Shown here piece after piece: positions 1-11,869 of a DNA stretch of 64,000 nt. Position 1 is the stretch's first letter; each line of letters opens with the position of its first letter. Below the pieces are notes generated by a model. The model saw only the letters and a program-made list of their open reading frames with translations. It was not told where the DNA came from and ran no database searches. Source of the stretch: Acanthococcus lagerstroemiae (lineage: Eukaryota; Arthropoda; Insecta; Hemiptera; Eriococcidae); contig CM063106.1 of assembly GCA_031841125.1 (NCBI GenBank), positions 18,538,001 through 18,602,000 of the forward strand, in the 5' to 3' direction. Both the position numbers and the translations under genes were made by a program.

Positions 1-3000
1 CTTTGTTTTGAAACAAGCCGAGGTCTTCAGTACAAAAGATTTGTTCCATCTTGTTCTTTTCGCGTCACTTCGTTCAATTTTGTAAATAAAAAATTTTCCT
101 TGATACTGAAATATAACTTGGCGATTTTTTCATCACAGTACCCATAAATCCATGTATCGGTATTCTTTTTTTTTTTTTTTTCATTTTTTTAAACAAAAAA
201 AATTATTACAAAGATGGCACATTTTATGCTGAGAGCCTGCTCTTTTTAGTGTTTTTTTCTCTTTTTTCTTTTTCCTAATACGTAAATCAAAGAAAATTCT
301 CGTGGAAATTCATCATAAAAGCGTGCAAATCTCGTTCACCGTTAATCATTTTTATTTATTTCTACGTCATTATTTATTGTACATACCTACTTCTTTTTTT
401 TTTTTTTTTTTTTTTTTGTATATAATATAGAAACATTTTACCCCCATTCCGAAAAGTATAAAATACTTGTTTTCATTTTCCCATGTTTTTGTTTTTAATC
501 ATTCTGTATTTTGAATGTGTTAAATGTGTGTAATTTGGTGAATAATGAGGAAAAACATACATAACGTAATATAATATTATATCTACTGCCAGTAGTTATT
601 CAGACAATATATGTGCAAATATACAACAAGAAATTATGTGGTTTTGCTCTTTTACTATGTAATTTCAAGACGAGAAGACTCCTCAAATCCTAGAACCGCG
701 AGTCCTTTCATAAGAATGTCAATAATTTAAAGGACAGATATAAAAAAAGCTGCGCCTGTTGGGAGTAATCAGACTTCCAACAGGACACATCATTTATGAG
801 CCAATTAGCGCGAGAATATTACTAACAAAAATATGATACTTTTTCTGCAAGTAGGTATTCCTGAATCCTGAGCCAATAAAACAATTTGCTCATTTTTGAA
901 CTGAGTTCAGTACGTGACCACTGGGTAAGTATAGTAGTAAGCTGTACCAACCCAAAAACTTTGGGGTACAACGTATAATCTATATCCCCCCCCCCCTTCA
1001 AACAAAATAAATCGAAAAAATTCTATAAATTAATAAAATTGCACCTTGAGAAAGTTCAGGTACGAGACTTAAGAGAGTTCTGAAGACTTACAAGATTGTT
1101 TGTTCGTTATCTTCACTTTTCATCTTTGTGACAAGTTTGAAATAAGAAGAAAGAATATTTATTTATTTTATTTATTTATTTTTTTTTTGGTTTTTCAACC
1201 TAAATAAATTAGAAATCTTTGTACCTCCCTTAAGACTTTCCGACGCCGCCGGGTAAGTATGGAACTCATTCTGACAACATGTAGATATTGTTTGCCTGTT
1301 CTTACATTTGAAAGGGTGTAAATACAAATTATTTGAAAAAGTATCAGTTTTGGGTATACGTACATACAAACATTTTTCACATTCTTTAAAATTTTCATAA
1401 AATCTGTCATTTGCACACAGTGATTATTTCGGGATAAATAATTCCGACCTTTTTACACCCTTTAAAAATACCCCTCGACCTCACACCTACCTATACCTTT
1501 TGAAACTCCAAACAAATGAATCTTTTTCGCCACCCCCCCCCCTCTCTTAGGCATCACCACCGTGTTACAGCATGAAGTACGAAATCTGGTAATGTAAGAC
1601 TTGTTTTCCGATTCGTCCAGCCTATTAAGGACTCTTACTATAGAACCAAGCTAAGACCCTTTCAAAATCCTGAATCTTCGGATTATTTTAGAATTTTAGG
1701 CCATTCTGGTTATTTGAGATGTTTCGGCTCTTTTGAATGTGAATGTAATTTAGCTGCTTAGTATGTTTCGGCCGATTTTGTTATTCGGAGCTGGGCAGGT
1801 TTCGGATTTTTAGATTTTAAGGTTATTTGGTTTATCTGATTGTTTTGGTTAGTAGAAAAGGTCATCATTCGGTTTCACCTGACGTGTGTAAAATTTGATT
1901 ACAACATTTTAACTTTTTTGTCTCACCTGGAAGTTTTAAATTTTAGGGGTAACTTAAGGGGGAAAATTAGAATAAATAAAGTTTCAGGAGTTGAACTTCC
2001 TCAATGTTTTTCCGGGCTGATTCTGGATTGATTTCAGAACTCAACTAACACTATTTTTCACTATCAGATGAATTTCAAAGGTCATTAATGATATGAGCTC
2101 TCAAACTCGTATTGTAAATATTTTCAAAAATGATCGCCTAACCGTGAGTCCATTTTAGTTGGAAAAATTTGAAAGCATATTTTGAAAAGCATTTCGATTT
2201 TCGATGTTAATTTAGAAAATAGCAGAACAAACTGTTCCAAACTTTCAGAATTTCTCGCGCATCTCACTTAATTACCACCTTGAGGGCATAAAAAGAATGG
2301 ATATTCTTAGAGGAAAAGGAGAAATAAGTATCTGTATAATTTGTAGCCAGTTTCTCGAGAGGATTTAACAGATTATGTCCCTCCACCGCAAAAAACTGAG
2401 TTTATCGTGAAAATCATTGAATGATATCTGCTCGTTTTGCTCGCATATGAGTGCCTCATAAATTTTCATAGGTCAACATTAGGGTGGTCCAAATAGGTAT
2501 ATTTTTTGAAAAGCTAAGCTCCTAAAGGTTCAGTCTGTTCCAGAATGTGCAGAAAGACTCTAATTAAATTTTATTTGAAATCGAAGACATTTAGGGGTCG
2601 CGCATCTGCGGTGAAGTTTAACAAGGTGTTTTATTTGACAGATCTATTTTTTTATATTTAATATTAATTTAATTAAAGTTGATAATTCTTTTTGGAATAA
2701 TTCATGTAACTAAATTCATTAAAAGTTTGTTTTTCTTCAGTGAAATAAGATTGCCGATTAAAAAAATTTCCTGAAAAATCCTACGAATTGAGTTTGGCCA
2801 ACAGTATTGGTTTAACTCGAAAAAATGTTTCCCAATAGAAAGCCAATTACCGCCATTCTCCAGTGGATGACATCTTAAGGACTTTTTCTCTCTTCTTATT
2901 ATGTATTTGAAACTTCAACATGGTTGATACTGCATACAATACACCTAACTAAAAATGTTGACACAACTATGAACTAGAAGCCCCTCTTCTTTATTTGCAG

Positions 3001-3430
3001 ATCGAGTTCGTTTTTTAAAAGTCATTCTTTCTTTAGAGAAGGTCTCATTCAACTAGTGGGTGTCAAGTTTTTCAGTGGATGGCACAGAAATTTTCTAAAT
3101 GGATGTCACAATCAAAATATATGCTTAGAATTATGGTTTTATTCAAAATAATGCATTTACTTAGTTTAAAAATTGGGCATTTACGTACATAATTGAATAC
3201 CACGGTGTGCAAGGATTATTTCTTGAGAATAAAAAATAAAAATAAGCTTCTTTAAAGACAAAATTTAACAAAACACTACTCGACATACTAAATTAATATT
3301 TCTTTCTACAAAATTTGTAGATATAGCAAGATTTGTCATCCTCTGCAGCACAGAGCAAGTTAACATTTACTGCAGTTTATCCATTCCGCTGATGCCTCTT
3401 TATCTCCAATGTACCATTCTGAAAAAAGTA
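1..3430. other. AT-rich non-coding DNA
   Basis: No supported gene. The stretch has long T runs (around 168-182 and 392-417), short C runs (986-995, 1533-1543) and no reading frame with recognisable motifs; the few short open frames are low-complexity. It lies upstream of the host gene and is probably intergenic. Confidence 0.6.
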
Positions 3431-3439
3431 AAATCACTC

Positions 3440-4560
3440 AAATTAAGTATCAAAGCAGTAGGGAGTAAAGCAGATAACTATTTTTTTATTACCCTAGTGA
3501 TAAAAATATTCCGCATCATTTGCTTCCGATCATTACTTTCTTGATAGCTTATCTCCGTTAAGTCATCTACTTCTTCACTATCGGATGAATATCTTCATTT
3601 TAAAAAAGTCATCTTTGTTAGCAACTTTGCACAATTTGTGTAAGTAGTCGTTTTGTTTTTTCGACTAACTTGTTTTTTTAATAATTTTCCTTCTTTCTTC
3701 TCAGTCACTCCAGGTTTCACCTTATCTTTCTCCACCGCTGCAGGTTTCTTTTTTCGAGCATTTTCTCTCTCTCCCTTCTTCAGAGCACTTTGCTTCAAAG
3801 TCTATTCTATCTCTTCTCCTTTTTTCTCACAGTCTTCTTTTCCCACTTTCCTTTCTGTCTCTTCCTGTTCTAATTGTTCTTTTTTTTTCTAGCTTCATTT
3901 TGGCTTGCTTCCGCCAGGCTTCGGAGGTCATCGCAAACGAAACGCCTTCTTATTTTTTTGTTAGTTTTCTTCTTTTTTACAACTGGTTCTGGCCAGAGTA
4001 AGAATTTTTTCCAGGCGAGAAGAGATTCAATATTGTACTGGATCAAGTCCGGTGTCCGAAGTACTGATAACTGTTTTTGTGGGAGTTGACACTGCTGGAA
4101 CTGGTGCAGCTGCTCAAGTTACCAGAAAAGTAAGAGAAGGTCCAATCTACAAGTTCACAAAAAATTATGTAATAGCAGAGAAATGTCACATTTTAGATTA
4201 ACAAAGATGGTATTTCATTCTTACATTTTTTCCACCGCAAATTTTCTCCACAGGGTTGAGATTGAATGAGGTGGAAGCTAATCTCTCAACTGATCTCTTG
4301 TAAATGGAAATCTTCTTTGGGCATACTCAATAATTCGCATGACTAAATCTTCTTCTATCTTCAGGGGGGAGGGGGGGGGGTGTAATGTGGGATTCGGACC
4401 CACTGAGTCTTTTGTATACTTTCTTTCATTCTCGGGTTTCAACGTTGATCGGAGCACATCATCCTTCTTTGCAACAGCTGCAACCTTCATGCCTCTCCTC
4501 ACATCAAAAAGGGCCTTTTCCATCCAGCTTTGGTAGCTTTGGTAAATAGCTTCTTCGCAG
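3440..4560 (-). pseudogene. Decayed pogo-like (DDE) transposase remnant
   Basis: Read on the minus strand, 4523-4278 encodes an N-terminal block typical of pogo/Tigger-type transposases: a pipsqueak-like helix-turn-helix (EKALFDVRRGMKVAAVAKK) followed by the CENP-B-type block ending RRFPFTRDQLRD. At about 4090-3450 come pieces resembling the C-terminal tail: a WPEPVVKKKKTNKK segment, then a Lys-rich stretch (3798-3595) and an acidic SDSEEVDDLTE stretch. The central catalytic domain between the two parts is missing, and frames shift several times, so this is an internally deleted dead copy. The family call rests on the order of HTH, CENP-B and Lys-rich/acidic tail; no terminal repeats or target-site duplication were identified. 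Confidence 0.55.
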
Positions 4561-4810
4561 CCTCCTCTTTACCATCTATTAAAAAAGCACGCACAGACGT
4601 ATTATTACTAACTCAAAAAAATTATTTCTCACTAGAAGTGAGATTACGTACCTCGCCGTACTTTTGTGAAGAAAAAATGTTCAAACTTTGGTAAACAGTG
4701 AGCTCTCATTATTTTAATCCATAACAAGGACATAAAAATGTACAAATATAAAAATCTGTTTTTATTATTTTTTGGCGTACTAAATTGATTTTTAGGTTAC
4801 TTTTTGTTCG

Positions 4811-5281
4811 ACCTCAACCCAAAAGAGTCCACACGGGGCAGAGCGTAAAACTACCATCTACATAAGTCAAATATATCAACATTGTGTTTGTGGAGTCTGG
4901 GATTTCATTTTTGAGATTAGTTTTTGGTCCCTACCCTTTCATCCATAGCGATCCACAGAGTAATGTGTAGACAACCAATAGGAACATACACCAATAGGTT
5001 TACCATACGGTACTACACATTACTATAAATACAGGACCAACAAAAAGAAACGATAGGGGACTCCACTGAAGATGGCATAACAGCTGAATGCGCTATGGAC
5101 AACAGAAAAAAAAAAGGTGAATTAGCACACCTTAAAAACTGAATATTACCAAGTTCATTCACACCCCAACATGGACACTAAAATTAAAATCCTCGACACC
5201 ACAGAACTTAATTTTAATGTATTTGACTCATCTAGGGTCAGTTTTCAGATTCTATCCACTTGTGGACCCTTTTGGATTGGG
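4811..5281. repeat. Possible small inverted-repeat element
   Basis: AACCCAAAAGAGTCCACACG near 4818 is matched in inverted orientation by TGTGGACCCTTTTGGATTGG near 5262. Between them lies a separate perfect 12-bp inverted pair, AGTAATGTGTAG (4959-4970) and CTACACATTACT (5013-5024). This suggests a MITE-like or hairpin element, but no target-site duplication was found and the terminal match is imperfect. Confidence 0.35.
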
Positions 5282-5769
5282 GCGATAAAAAAGTATCCTC
5301 AAAAATAAACTCAACACATTCGGAAATCATGAAAACCGATTTTTATATTTTTTTATGTACTTTCATGTCTTTGTTCATGGACTGTAAAGTTGAAACTTCA
5401 CTTTTTATCAAAATTCAAGACAGGGGCATTAACACTGAAATAAATTTTTTTTCTTCATAAAAAATGTGGGTAACTACTCAGTTGGTACCCTAATGAGAAC
5501 AATTTTTTTGAATAAACCAATATCTTCGGGTATAGTGGTTTTTAGGATTTTTTAAAGTAATGGGAATTTTTGTGGGAAATTCTACGTTAAACTTCACCCC
5601 AGAATCGGGGCCCGTAAATTTATTCAATTTAGAAAAAATTTTGGCTACGATGTTTTTACACCTACTAGAACAAATTAAGACCTCGGGAGCAATACTTTTC
5701 CGAGAATTTTTTTTTGGAACACCCTAATTAGCACCATAAGATCCACGCCATGAAGGAATTTTAGTACCG

Positions 5770-6060
5770 GAGGCAGTGGCGAAACTACAGGGGTGTGGGG
5801 GTTGACACCCCTCCAACAATTTGGTAGTCGGCAAATTTTGAAAACTGTTCACTTGAATTTTTCATTCTTTATGAATATTCACGTTTGTTTGTTTTTTTTT
5901 TCTCAATAAAAAAATTTTCGATTGAAAATCGGCAAATTTTTAATATTTCAAATATTTTGTCGACGAATTTTTAGTTTTCAAAAAATATTTGTCGACAAAT
6001 TTTTCTTCTCCATTTCCCCAAACTGAAAGTCAAATTTCGTTTCTGAAAATGGAATACCCT
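5770..6060. repeat. Interspersed repeat A, copy 1
   Basis: Begins near GGCGAAACTACAGGGGTGTG and runs through CAATTTGGTAGTCGGCAAAT and a TTTTCATTCTTTATGAA stretch. A clearly related, diverged copy in the same orientation is at 7300-7530. It has no coding capacity. Confidence 0.6.
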
Positions 6061-6354
6061 GGACTCCTGTCAGAGACTAGTCAGTCAAAAGCTGAAGGGT
6101 TTCAAGCTGAGTATCAAATGTTATCTGAAAGGCTGAAAAAAAGCTGAAATGTGGAAGACATTCCGAAAATCTGAAATTCGGTAGCATACGTTGAATTCCG
6201 AATTTCAATGACTATTCTGTTTTTACTAAATTCTATGTTTGACCTTGAACTTGAAATTTGAGAAAGTTGAACATTTTATTAAAATTTGAAAGTTGAAAGC
6301 AAAAGACTTATTTTCCAATGTCATAAGCTGAATCCGATAGCAAATGTTCTATTG
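6061..6354. repeat. Direct duplication B, copy 1
   Basis: About 290 bp, from the segment reading CAGAGACTAGTCAGTCAAAA to GATAGCAAATGTTCTATTG. It recurs in the same orientation at about 6607-6900 with scattered substitutions. The 6355-6606 spacer holds a T-rich run and a short repeat with GGCAGCACTAATGA and GGCGGCACTAACGA. Confidence 0.75.
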
Positions 6355-6606
6355 TTTAATTTACGTGTTTTTTTTTTTTAAGTATGGAGGGGGCAGCACT
6401 AATGAGCCTGAGTGTTTCGAGTGAGCTAAGCCTAATGGGGGGTGCCACCATTTCCCTAGCAGAGCCCAAATTCTTTTTTTTTTTTAAAGTAGGGAAGAGG
6501 GCGGCACTAACGAAAATTGGTACGGTACTAGCCAGCACTAACGTGTAGCACTAACGATCCTGAAATTTTGAGCTTCGAATCTGAAATGGGCGCTGCTGGG
6601 GAAACG

Positions 6607-6900
6607 GACCTGTTAGAGACTAAACAGTCAAAAGCCGACGGCTAGCTGAGTATCGAACGCTATCTGAGAGGTTGAAACAAAGCTGAAATGGAGAAGACAT
6701 TTCGAAAATCTGAAAATCGTTAGCAAACGTTGAATTTCGAATTTCAATGACTATTCTGTTTTTACTAGATTCTCTGTTTGACCTAGAGCCTGAAATTTGA
6801 GAAAGTTGAACACGCATACGTTATTAAAATCTGAAAGTTGAAAGCAAAAGACTTATTTTCCAATGTCACAAGCTGAATCCGATAGCAAATGTTCTATTGA
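6607..6900. repeat. Direct duplication B, copy 2
   Basis: Second copy of the 6061-6354 unit. It begins CCTGTTAGAGACTAAACAGT and ends AGCAAATGTTCTATTG. The open frame on the opposite strand here has no protein signature and is treated as chance. Confidence 0.75.
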
Positions 6901-7299
6901 TTTACGGGCTTTGGTCTTGGTGAATATAGAAGAGAAATTTAGTCTGGGACAAAAGCCAAAACTCCATGTGTTCTTCCCATAAGAACGAAAGGAAGCTGGT
7001 GGCACGGATTCCCCTAATCCGATCGATCTGAAACTTCGTAGAGTTTTTCTTCTTCTTCTTCTTTTTTATTTTTTAATTTAATTTTATTGTTTTATTGGAA
7101 CCAATTTAGGAGACCAATCAGAGGAAATGCAGGAAAAAAGATCACCAAGAATAAATAATAACGACCACCTTAATGTGTAAAGGAAGTTGTGTGTTCCTCT
7201 CAAGTATTCCTACCATCCTTCCACCTTACCCTCCCAGACTAGGGTATGCTCATGTGGGCAAATGTGAGTGCTTGGGGGATAACGTTCCAATCTGCATTT

Positions 7300-7530
7300 G
7301 CAGGAACGAAACTGTGGGGGAGGGGGTGAAACACTTCCAATAATTTGGCAGTTGGCAAATTTTGAAACTGTTATTTGAATTTTTCATTTTCTAAGAACGT
7401 TTGTTTATTTTTTTTCTTCCAATTAAATATTTTGATTAAAAAATCGGCAAATCTTTAAGTTGGAAAAAAATTTTGTCTGCAATTCCCCTCCCCCCCCCCA
7501 AAAAAAAACACCTGCAAGTCAAGTTTCGTC
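7300..7530. repeat. Interspersed repeat A, copy 2
   Basis: Diverged copy of 5770-6060, with CCAATAATTTGGCAGTTGGC matching CCAACAATTTGGTAGTCGGC. The order A-B-B-A across 5.8-7.5 kb suggests a segmental duplication or two insertions of a composite repeat. Confidence 0.55.
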
Positions 7531-8236
7531 TCTGACCGGAGACCTTTCATTCTTATACTCATTTTGGGTTGCTTCTCTCAATATCGCTTTCTAGTATAGA
7601 TATTGTCCAGTGACATCAAAGCACGAAACTAAAAAGGCGGACGCTGTTTGTCAAGTTAACAAAATGAACATAAAACATACGAGTACTAGTAGGTAATAAA
7701 AATTCTCATCGCACTATCAAAAGCCGACGTATTAGAATTTTTGTTTTGAATTTTTTATTTTCAGCCTCGCGTGGGTTCCAAAGTAAACCAAAGCTATTCT
7801 GGCTAAACTCGAGCGATTTACGAGAATACAGAAAAGTGTTCTAAATAAAGCTTCCGTACAAATCACCAATCAATCAAATTCGTTTTCGAATCGAAGCTTC
7901 ATCAATAGCGAGTCCATAAAAACGGTAGATAATTTCGGCCACAAGTATACATCAAACCACGAACACGATACGGTCTATTTTTAAAATTCAAACTTTCAAG
8001 TCCTCTTTTGGCGAACTACCAAACTGTTATAGTTTGATTTACTCCACGTAAATTTCTCTATCAACTGGGATGAGAAACCTGTAATTAGTCGGCATTTACC
8101 GGCCTTCAACAACCGCGAATAATCGATTTGGAAAAGCGACGAATTTGGCCTTTCAACTGCTCTTTCGCTTCCTTCAGTTGCCACCTTTGATATAAGAATT
8201 TTTAGCTCCGGATTGCTCCATAACGTAATATTCATA
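7531..8236. other. Upstream region of the host gene, no gene seen
   Basis: No coding signature. GC content rises slightly towards 8000-8280, where several CpGs occur (GTCGCGCGCGTATGCG near 8253). This may be the edge of the promoter of the gene that starts at 8363. Confidence 0.4.
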
Positions 8237-8362
8237 ATTTTGGCAAAGAGAGTGTCGCGCGCGTATGCGTTATTACGTCTGAAATGTAAGACAGAAAGAC
8301 AAAAAAAACAAGAAGTTTTATTGTGAATCTAGCGTTATGATGTGTGACGCTGCAAGTTTAAT
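8237..8362 (+). promoter_or_regulatory. Likely promoter / 5' UTR of host gene
   Basis: A CpG-bearing stretch immediately upstream of the first coding exon. An in-frame TGA at 8345-8347 closes the frame above the ATG at 8363, which supports that ATG as the start. Short upstream ATGs occur near 8336. No clear TATA box was identified, and the transcription start is not determined. A second possible untranslated exon ends with AAAAG/GTATGT at about 8588. Confidence 0.35.
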
Positions 8363-8381
8363 ATGGGAGACAAGATAACAG
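8363..8381 (+). CDS. Host gene, coding exon 1 (6 codons + 1 nt)
   Basis: ATG at 8363 opens a six-codon frame (MGDKIT) that ends on a single G at 8381, directly before a consensus donor GTAAGG at 8382. Exon 2 begins with two bases that complete this codon (G+AT, Asp), so the phases fit. An in-frame stop 16 nt upstream makes this a credible initiator. The exon is too short to prove alone. The call rests on the strong donor, the phase match and the lack of another good donor-bearing start upstream of exon 2. A transcript starting further upstream remains possible. Confidence 0.55.
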
Positions 8382-8611
8382 GTAAGGTGGTCAGTGTTTT
8401 AACAATATGTTTTACACTTCATTTATAGAATAATATAGTCGAATCGGTGGCCAGAGTATTCTCCTCCATCGGGTACCCACTTGTAAAAATACTCTCATTA
8501 CACGAGTGAACGCGTGTCCGAATCGCTCGCGAAATCGTATCGAAGTGTGTTGTTCAAGTTAGAATAAACATCCAACTTCGGCAAAAGGTATGTGCGTTTC
8601 TTTTGTGTGCC

Positions 8612-9077
8612 ATTAAAATTACGGAGAATCGCCAGTGACGATGGAAAATTTGCATTCGAAATCGGAAATTAGTTCATTTTGTCAACTTTTGTATCATGGC
8701 GTGTTTTAAGGCAAGAGAAGCCGCTCTAGGCAATACGAGTATAAAATCTGCCGCCCCATTTGATTAGAAGTACATCGTAGGAGCCCATGGAATCATAAGT
8801 GCGCCGAATTTATAATGGCCAGGTGACCATGAACTAGGCTGCTAAAATGCCAATACAATTACGGAGAATCGCCAGTGACAATGGAAAATAAATTAGTTCA
8901 TTTTGTCAACTTTTGTATCATGGCGTGTTAAGGCAAGAAGCCGCTCTAGGCGAATACGAGTATAAAATCTGCCGCCCCATTTGATTAGAAGTACATCGTA
9001 GGAGCCCATGGAATCATAAGTGCGCCGAATTTATAATGGCCAGGGGACCATGAACTAGGCTGCTAAAATGCTAATAC
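8612..9077. repeat. Two-copy tandem duplication, 240-bp period
   Basis: ACGGAGAATCGCCAGTGAC occurs at 8621 and again at 8861. The next ~220 bp match almost base for base, including ATAAAATCTGCCGCCCCATT and GCTGCTAAAATGC. The second copy has a short deletion after TGGAAAAT. The array lies in intron 1, just after a possible alternative untranslated exon. Confidence 0.85.
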
Positions 9078-9342
9078 CCTTTAGACCAAATTGCGGACTT
9101 CTAAACTCACTTCGTTGTTACGAAAATAATCCTTAGCTTAAATTTACTTATATGGATTGATAAAATGATGCTGAATAAAGAATAGACATACATCGTGACA
9201 AAATTTTGTGTAACAAACTACAGAGAAAAAAAAATGGGAAAATGACTGAAGTAAATCATGAAACAAAAATTACAATTACAGATTTACATTGTGCGTTTTT
9301 GATCAGTACTTGGTTATCACGTTACTGCAAATTCCGTACGCT

Positions 9343-9545
9343 TTGATAATTCGGAGGATGGCTATTGTTTCAATAGTAATGGACCAAGAATGCCGCTGGA
9401 GTAGAAATTTTCTTGATAAGTTGACTAGGAAATGTTTGCGAAGCATTTTTCAATAGGAGACTGATAGTTATTAATATCGGCTCTATCTCCTTTTTTGTGT
9501 AGAATTATAATTTCAGAGAGGTGCCACTGTTCTCTCAACCATGAA
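9343..9545 (-). mobile_element. LINE reverse transcriptase fragment
   Basis: On the minus strand this encodes a short piece of a non-LTR reverse transcriptase: SEIIILHKKGDRADINNYQ matches the conserved block before RT motif 1 in RTE/CR1-like LINEs (SEIILLFKKGDRxDxxNYRPI). The flanks carry no matching frame, so it is a small broken remnant. Confidence 0.55.
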
Positions 9546-9570
9546 CATTCTTAAACATAAAATCTATATT

Positions 9571-9785
9571 CAATTCTAGACGCCTAACAACCTCTCGAAC
9601 AAGCGGGTTTTAGGAAAAAGTACAGCACTATTGACCACATCCATACTTTAGGGCACGTTTTTGAAAAGTCGAAAAGAATTTCAATGCAAGGTAGCAGTCA
9701 TGTTTATAGACTTTCATAAAGCTTTCGATTCACTATACCATGATAAAATTTGGATTAGGTACATTAAGAAATCAAGGAGTTCACT
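9571..9785 (+). mobile_element. LINE reverse transcriptase fragment
   Basis: The plus frame encodes EQAGFRKKYSTIDHI and then FIDFHKAFDSLYHDKIW, the RT core block that carries the first catalytic Asp in LINEs. It stands head-to-head with the minus-strand RT piece at 9343-9545, so the two derive from different copies or from an inversion. Similarity to RT stops at about 9785. Confidence 0.75.
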
Positions 9786-10117
9786 GGAGGATGGTGTAGT
9801 GGGACGTATGGCGATGCACGCATGTCAAAGTGGCCCCTATGACACCGCACCCCCAGTAACAGGAACTACCCTTTCGAGTATCGCGTCAGTGACTGGAGGG
9901 ACGACTTGGGGCCGGGCCCGAGCCCCCATTTCCACGGCCGGAACGGTGCGCGCGTCCTACCAAGGCCACCATGGGGTTCCCTACTGACCGAGGTCCGCAC
10001 TCCCTGAGCGCTCGCCTGGAATCTTCAGGTCCCCCACGGCCGGACGCGCTGCCTCTTTTCACTCACCCCTCACCTCCACGTATTAGTCCGTGTGTCGACG
10101 CAGGCAGGTGGTGACGA
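9786..10117. other. GC-rich intronic stretch, no gene seen
   Basis: Much richer in G+C than its surroundings (for example GGGGCCGGGCCCGAGCCCCC near 9910), with many CpGs. The frame that runs in from the LINE piece stays open to 9987 but shows no domain. It ends at the GTGACGA target-site copy of the foldback element. Confidence 0.4.
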
Positions 10118-10290
10118 TAGGGCTCTATAGTTTCACCTGGGTATACTAAGCCACCATTTTGGTTCATACTGCGCCCGTCGATGCCGAATTGACTACGCGG
10201 TACGCTCCGCATAGTCGGATTCGGCATCCACCGGCGCAGTATGAACCAAAATGGCGGCTTAGTATACCCAGGTGAAACTATAGAGCCCTA
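10118..10290. mobile_element. Foldback MITE with 7-bp target-site duplication
   Basis: 173-bp near-perfect palindrome. The left arm starts TAGGGCTCTATAGTTTCACC and the right arm ends with its reverse complement GGTGAAACTATAGAGCCCTA. The arms meet near 10195-10205 around a short imperfect centre. GTGACGA lies immediately outside both ends (10111-10117 and 10291-10297), a perfect 7-bp direct repeat. It has no coding capacity; the mobilising superfamily is not identified. Confidence 0.88.
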
Positions 10291-10429
10291 GTGACGACGG
10301 GTGAGCCCTGCCGCTGGGTCCGCAATGCAGCTGCAGCAGCTCTAATTTTTAGGTTCTGACTGCGGATGGAGTCTATTGGATGGCGGGATGTACAGTGTCT
10401 GAAAATCATGTTAACAGATTTTCATTCAT

Positions 10430-11480
10430 TTTTAGGGTCGGCAACGAGCCTCTTGCAATCACTTTTTTTTTCATTATTGACGTTTTTTCCAACCATATGA
10501 TCTGAGTCACAGTTCAGTTCAGTAGTCCACATTTCCATGGAAATTTTTTGTTAGTCAACCGTTGTTTCATTAAATTGATTGCAGAGTGCATTCGTGTTGT
10601 TAACAGAAATTTCCATGGCAATTATTTTTATTAGGGCAGGATCAGGTCGAATTACTTAATATTTTTTCCATGGATTTTTTTAGCATTTTATATACTTTTA
10701 CTACTGGGTATACTTGAGCGAACACCGTAATGTAAACAGTAACGAAACACTATGAAGTGGTAAAGTAGTTAAAAAATATGATTATTATCTTCATAAGGTC
10801 TGTGCATCTGTGTTAAATTCTGCCCTCTCCTTTGCAGTGAATAGCGGTTGAAGTTTCCAAGTAAACGTAAAAATTCAGTAGCCTAGAGTCAAACGGAACA
10901 CTATCCAAAATGCATTCCAAGTATGAACAAAAATAACATAGAGACCCGTTGTAAAACATTTTATATGCTATCGTACCCTAATAAAAAAATTTTTCCACGG
11001 AAATTTCTACTGACAACACGGGTGCAGAGTGCAGACTTTAATCGCGCAGGTCGCAGCAGAAATCAAGATTAATGAGCACATGGCTGGGAAGAAAAATGAA
11101 ATTCCATGGAAATGTCAACCACTGAACTAAATTGTCACCATGAAGAGCTAAATCATACAGACTGGTTTCGTGTCGGGGGGGGGGAGCATGGAGATTTTTA
11201 TTAACAACACGGCTGTAGAGTGTAGACTATAGTCGTGCAAGGTACAACAAATGTCAACCACTGAATTCGTGTCGAGGGAGCGGGTCAGTAGACCGTTACG
11301 GTTTTTGCTCAATTATACCCAGTAGTAAAAGCATAGAAAATGCTAAAATAAATTTCCAAGGAAATGTGAACCACTGAATTCGTGTCGGAGGGGCGTGTTA
11401 GGGGAGCGTTACAGCTTTCGTTACGTTTTTTGTAACGGGTTTTGCTCAAATATACCCAGTAGTAAAAGCATATAAAATGC
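10430..11480. repeat. Cluster of interspersed repeat C
   Basis: Several copies in both orientations of a non-coding repeat with two hallmarks: TTTTACTACTGGGTATACTTGAGCGAA (near 10695; inverted near 11310 and 11445) and a TTCCATGGAAATTT...TTAACAACACGGCTGCAGA block (near 10605, 10990, 11195). Short G-runs mark some copies. Further members flank the Polinton (23630-23760, 38890-39370) and occur at 18140-18230 and 58970-59340. Confidence 0.7.
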
Positions 11481-11869
11481 TAAAATAACCTAAAAATTGC
11501 CAATACTTTTTTTTTTGTTGCAAAACGTAAAAAACTTAATTGGACATGACAATCACCGGAGGGAAAATGAGACTACACAACAATTTGAGATTTTATAAAG
11601 AACCAGTGACATGAGAACATATGATTCTATAAGTATTTTAAACGAGCAATGTAATACCGATGTTAATTTCTAGATTATAGTTCATTTTTTTATCTCCGAT
11701 CTTAAATGGGAATTTTAGAATCATCAAGATGATAACACTGATCAGACGACTATGCGCGTTCAGTATTGTTATTAGTATCAGTGTAGCTCCTCTTGGATGA
11801 CAAAAAAGAAGAAAAAAGGAGAAAAATTTGATAAAATTTTTAATTTGAATATGGAAAGCGAGAGGTTCA

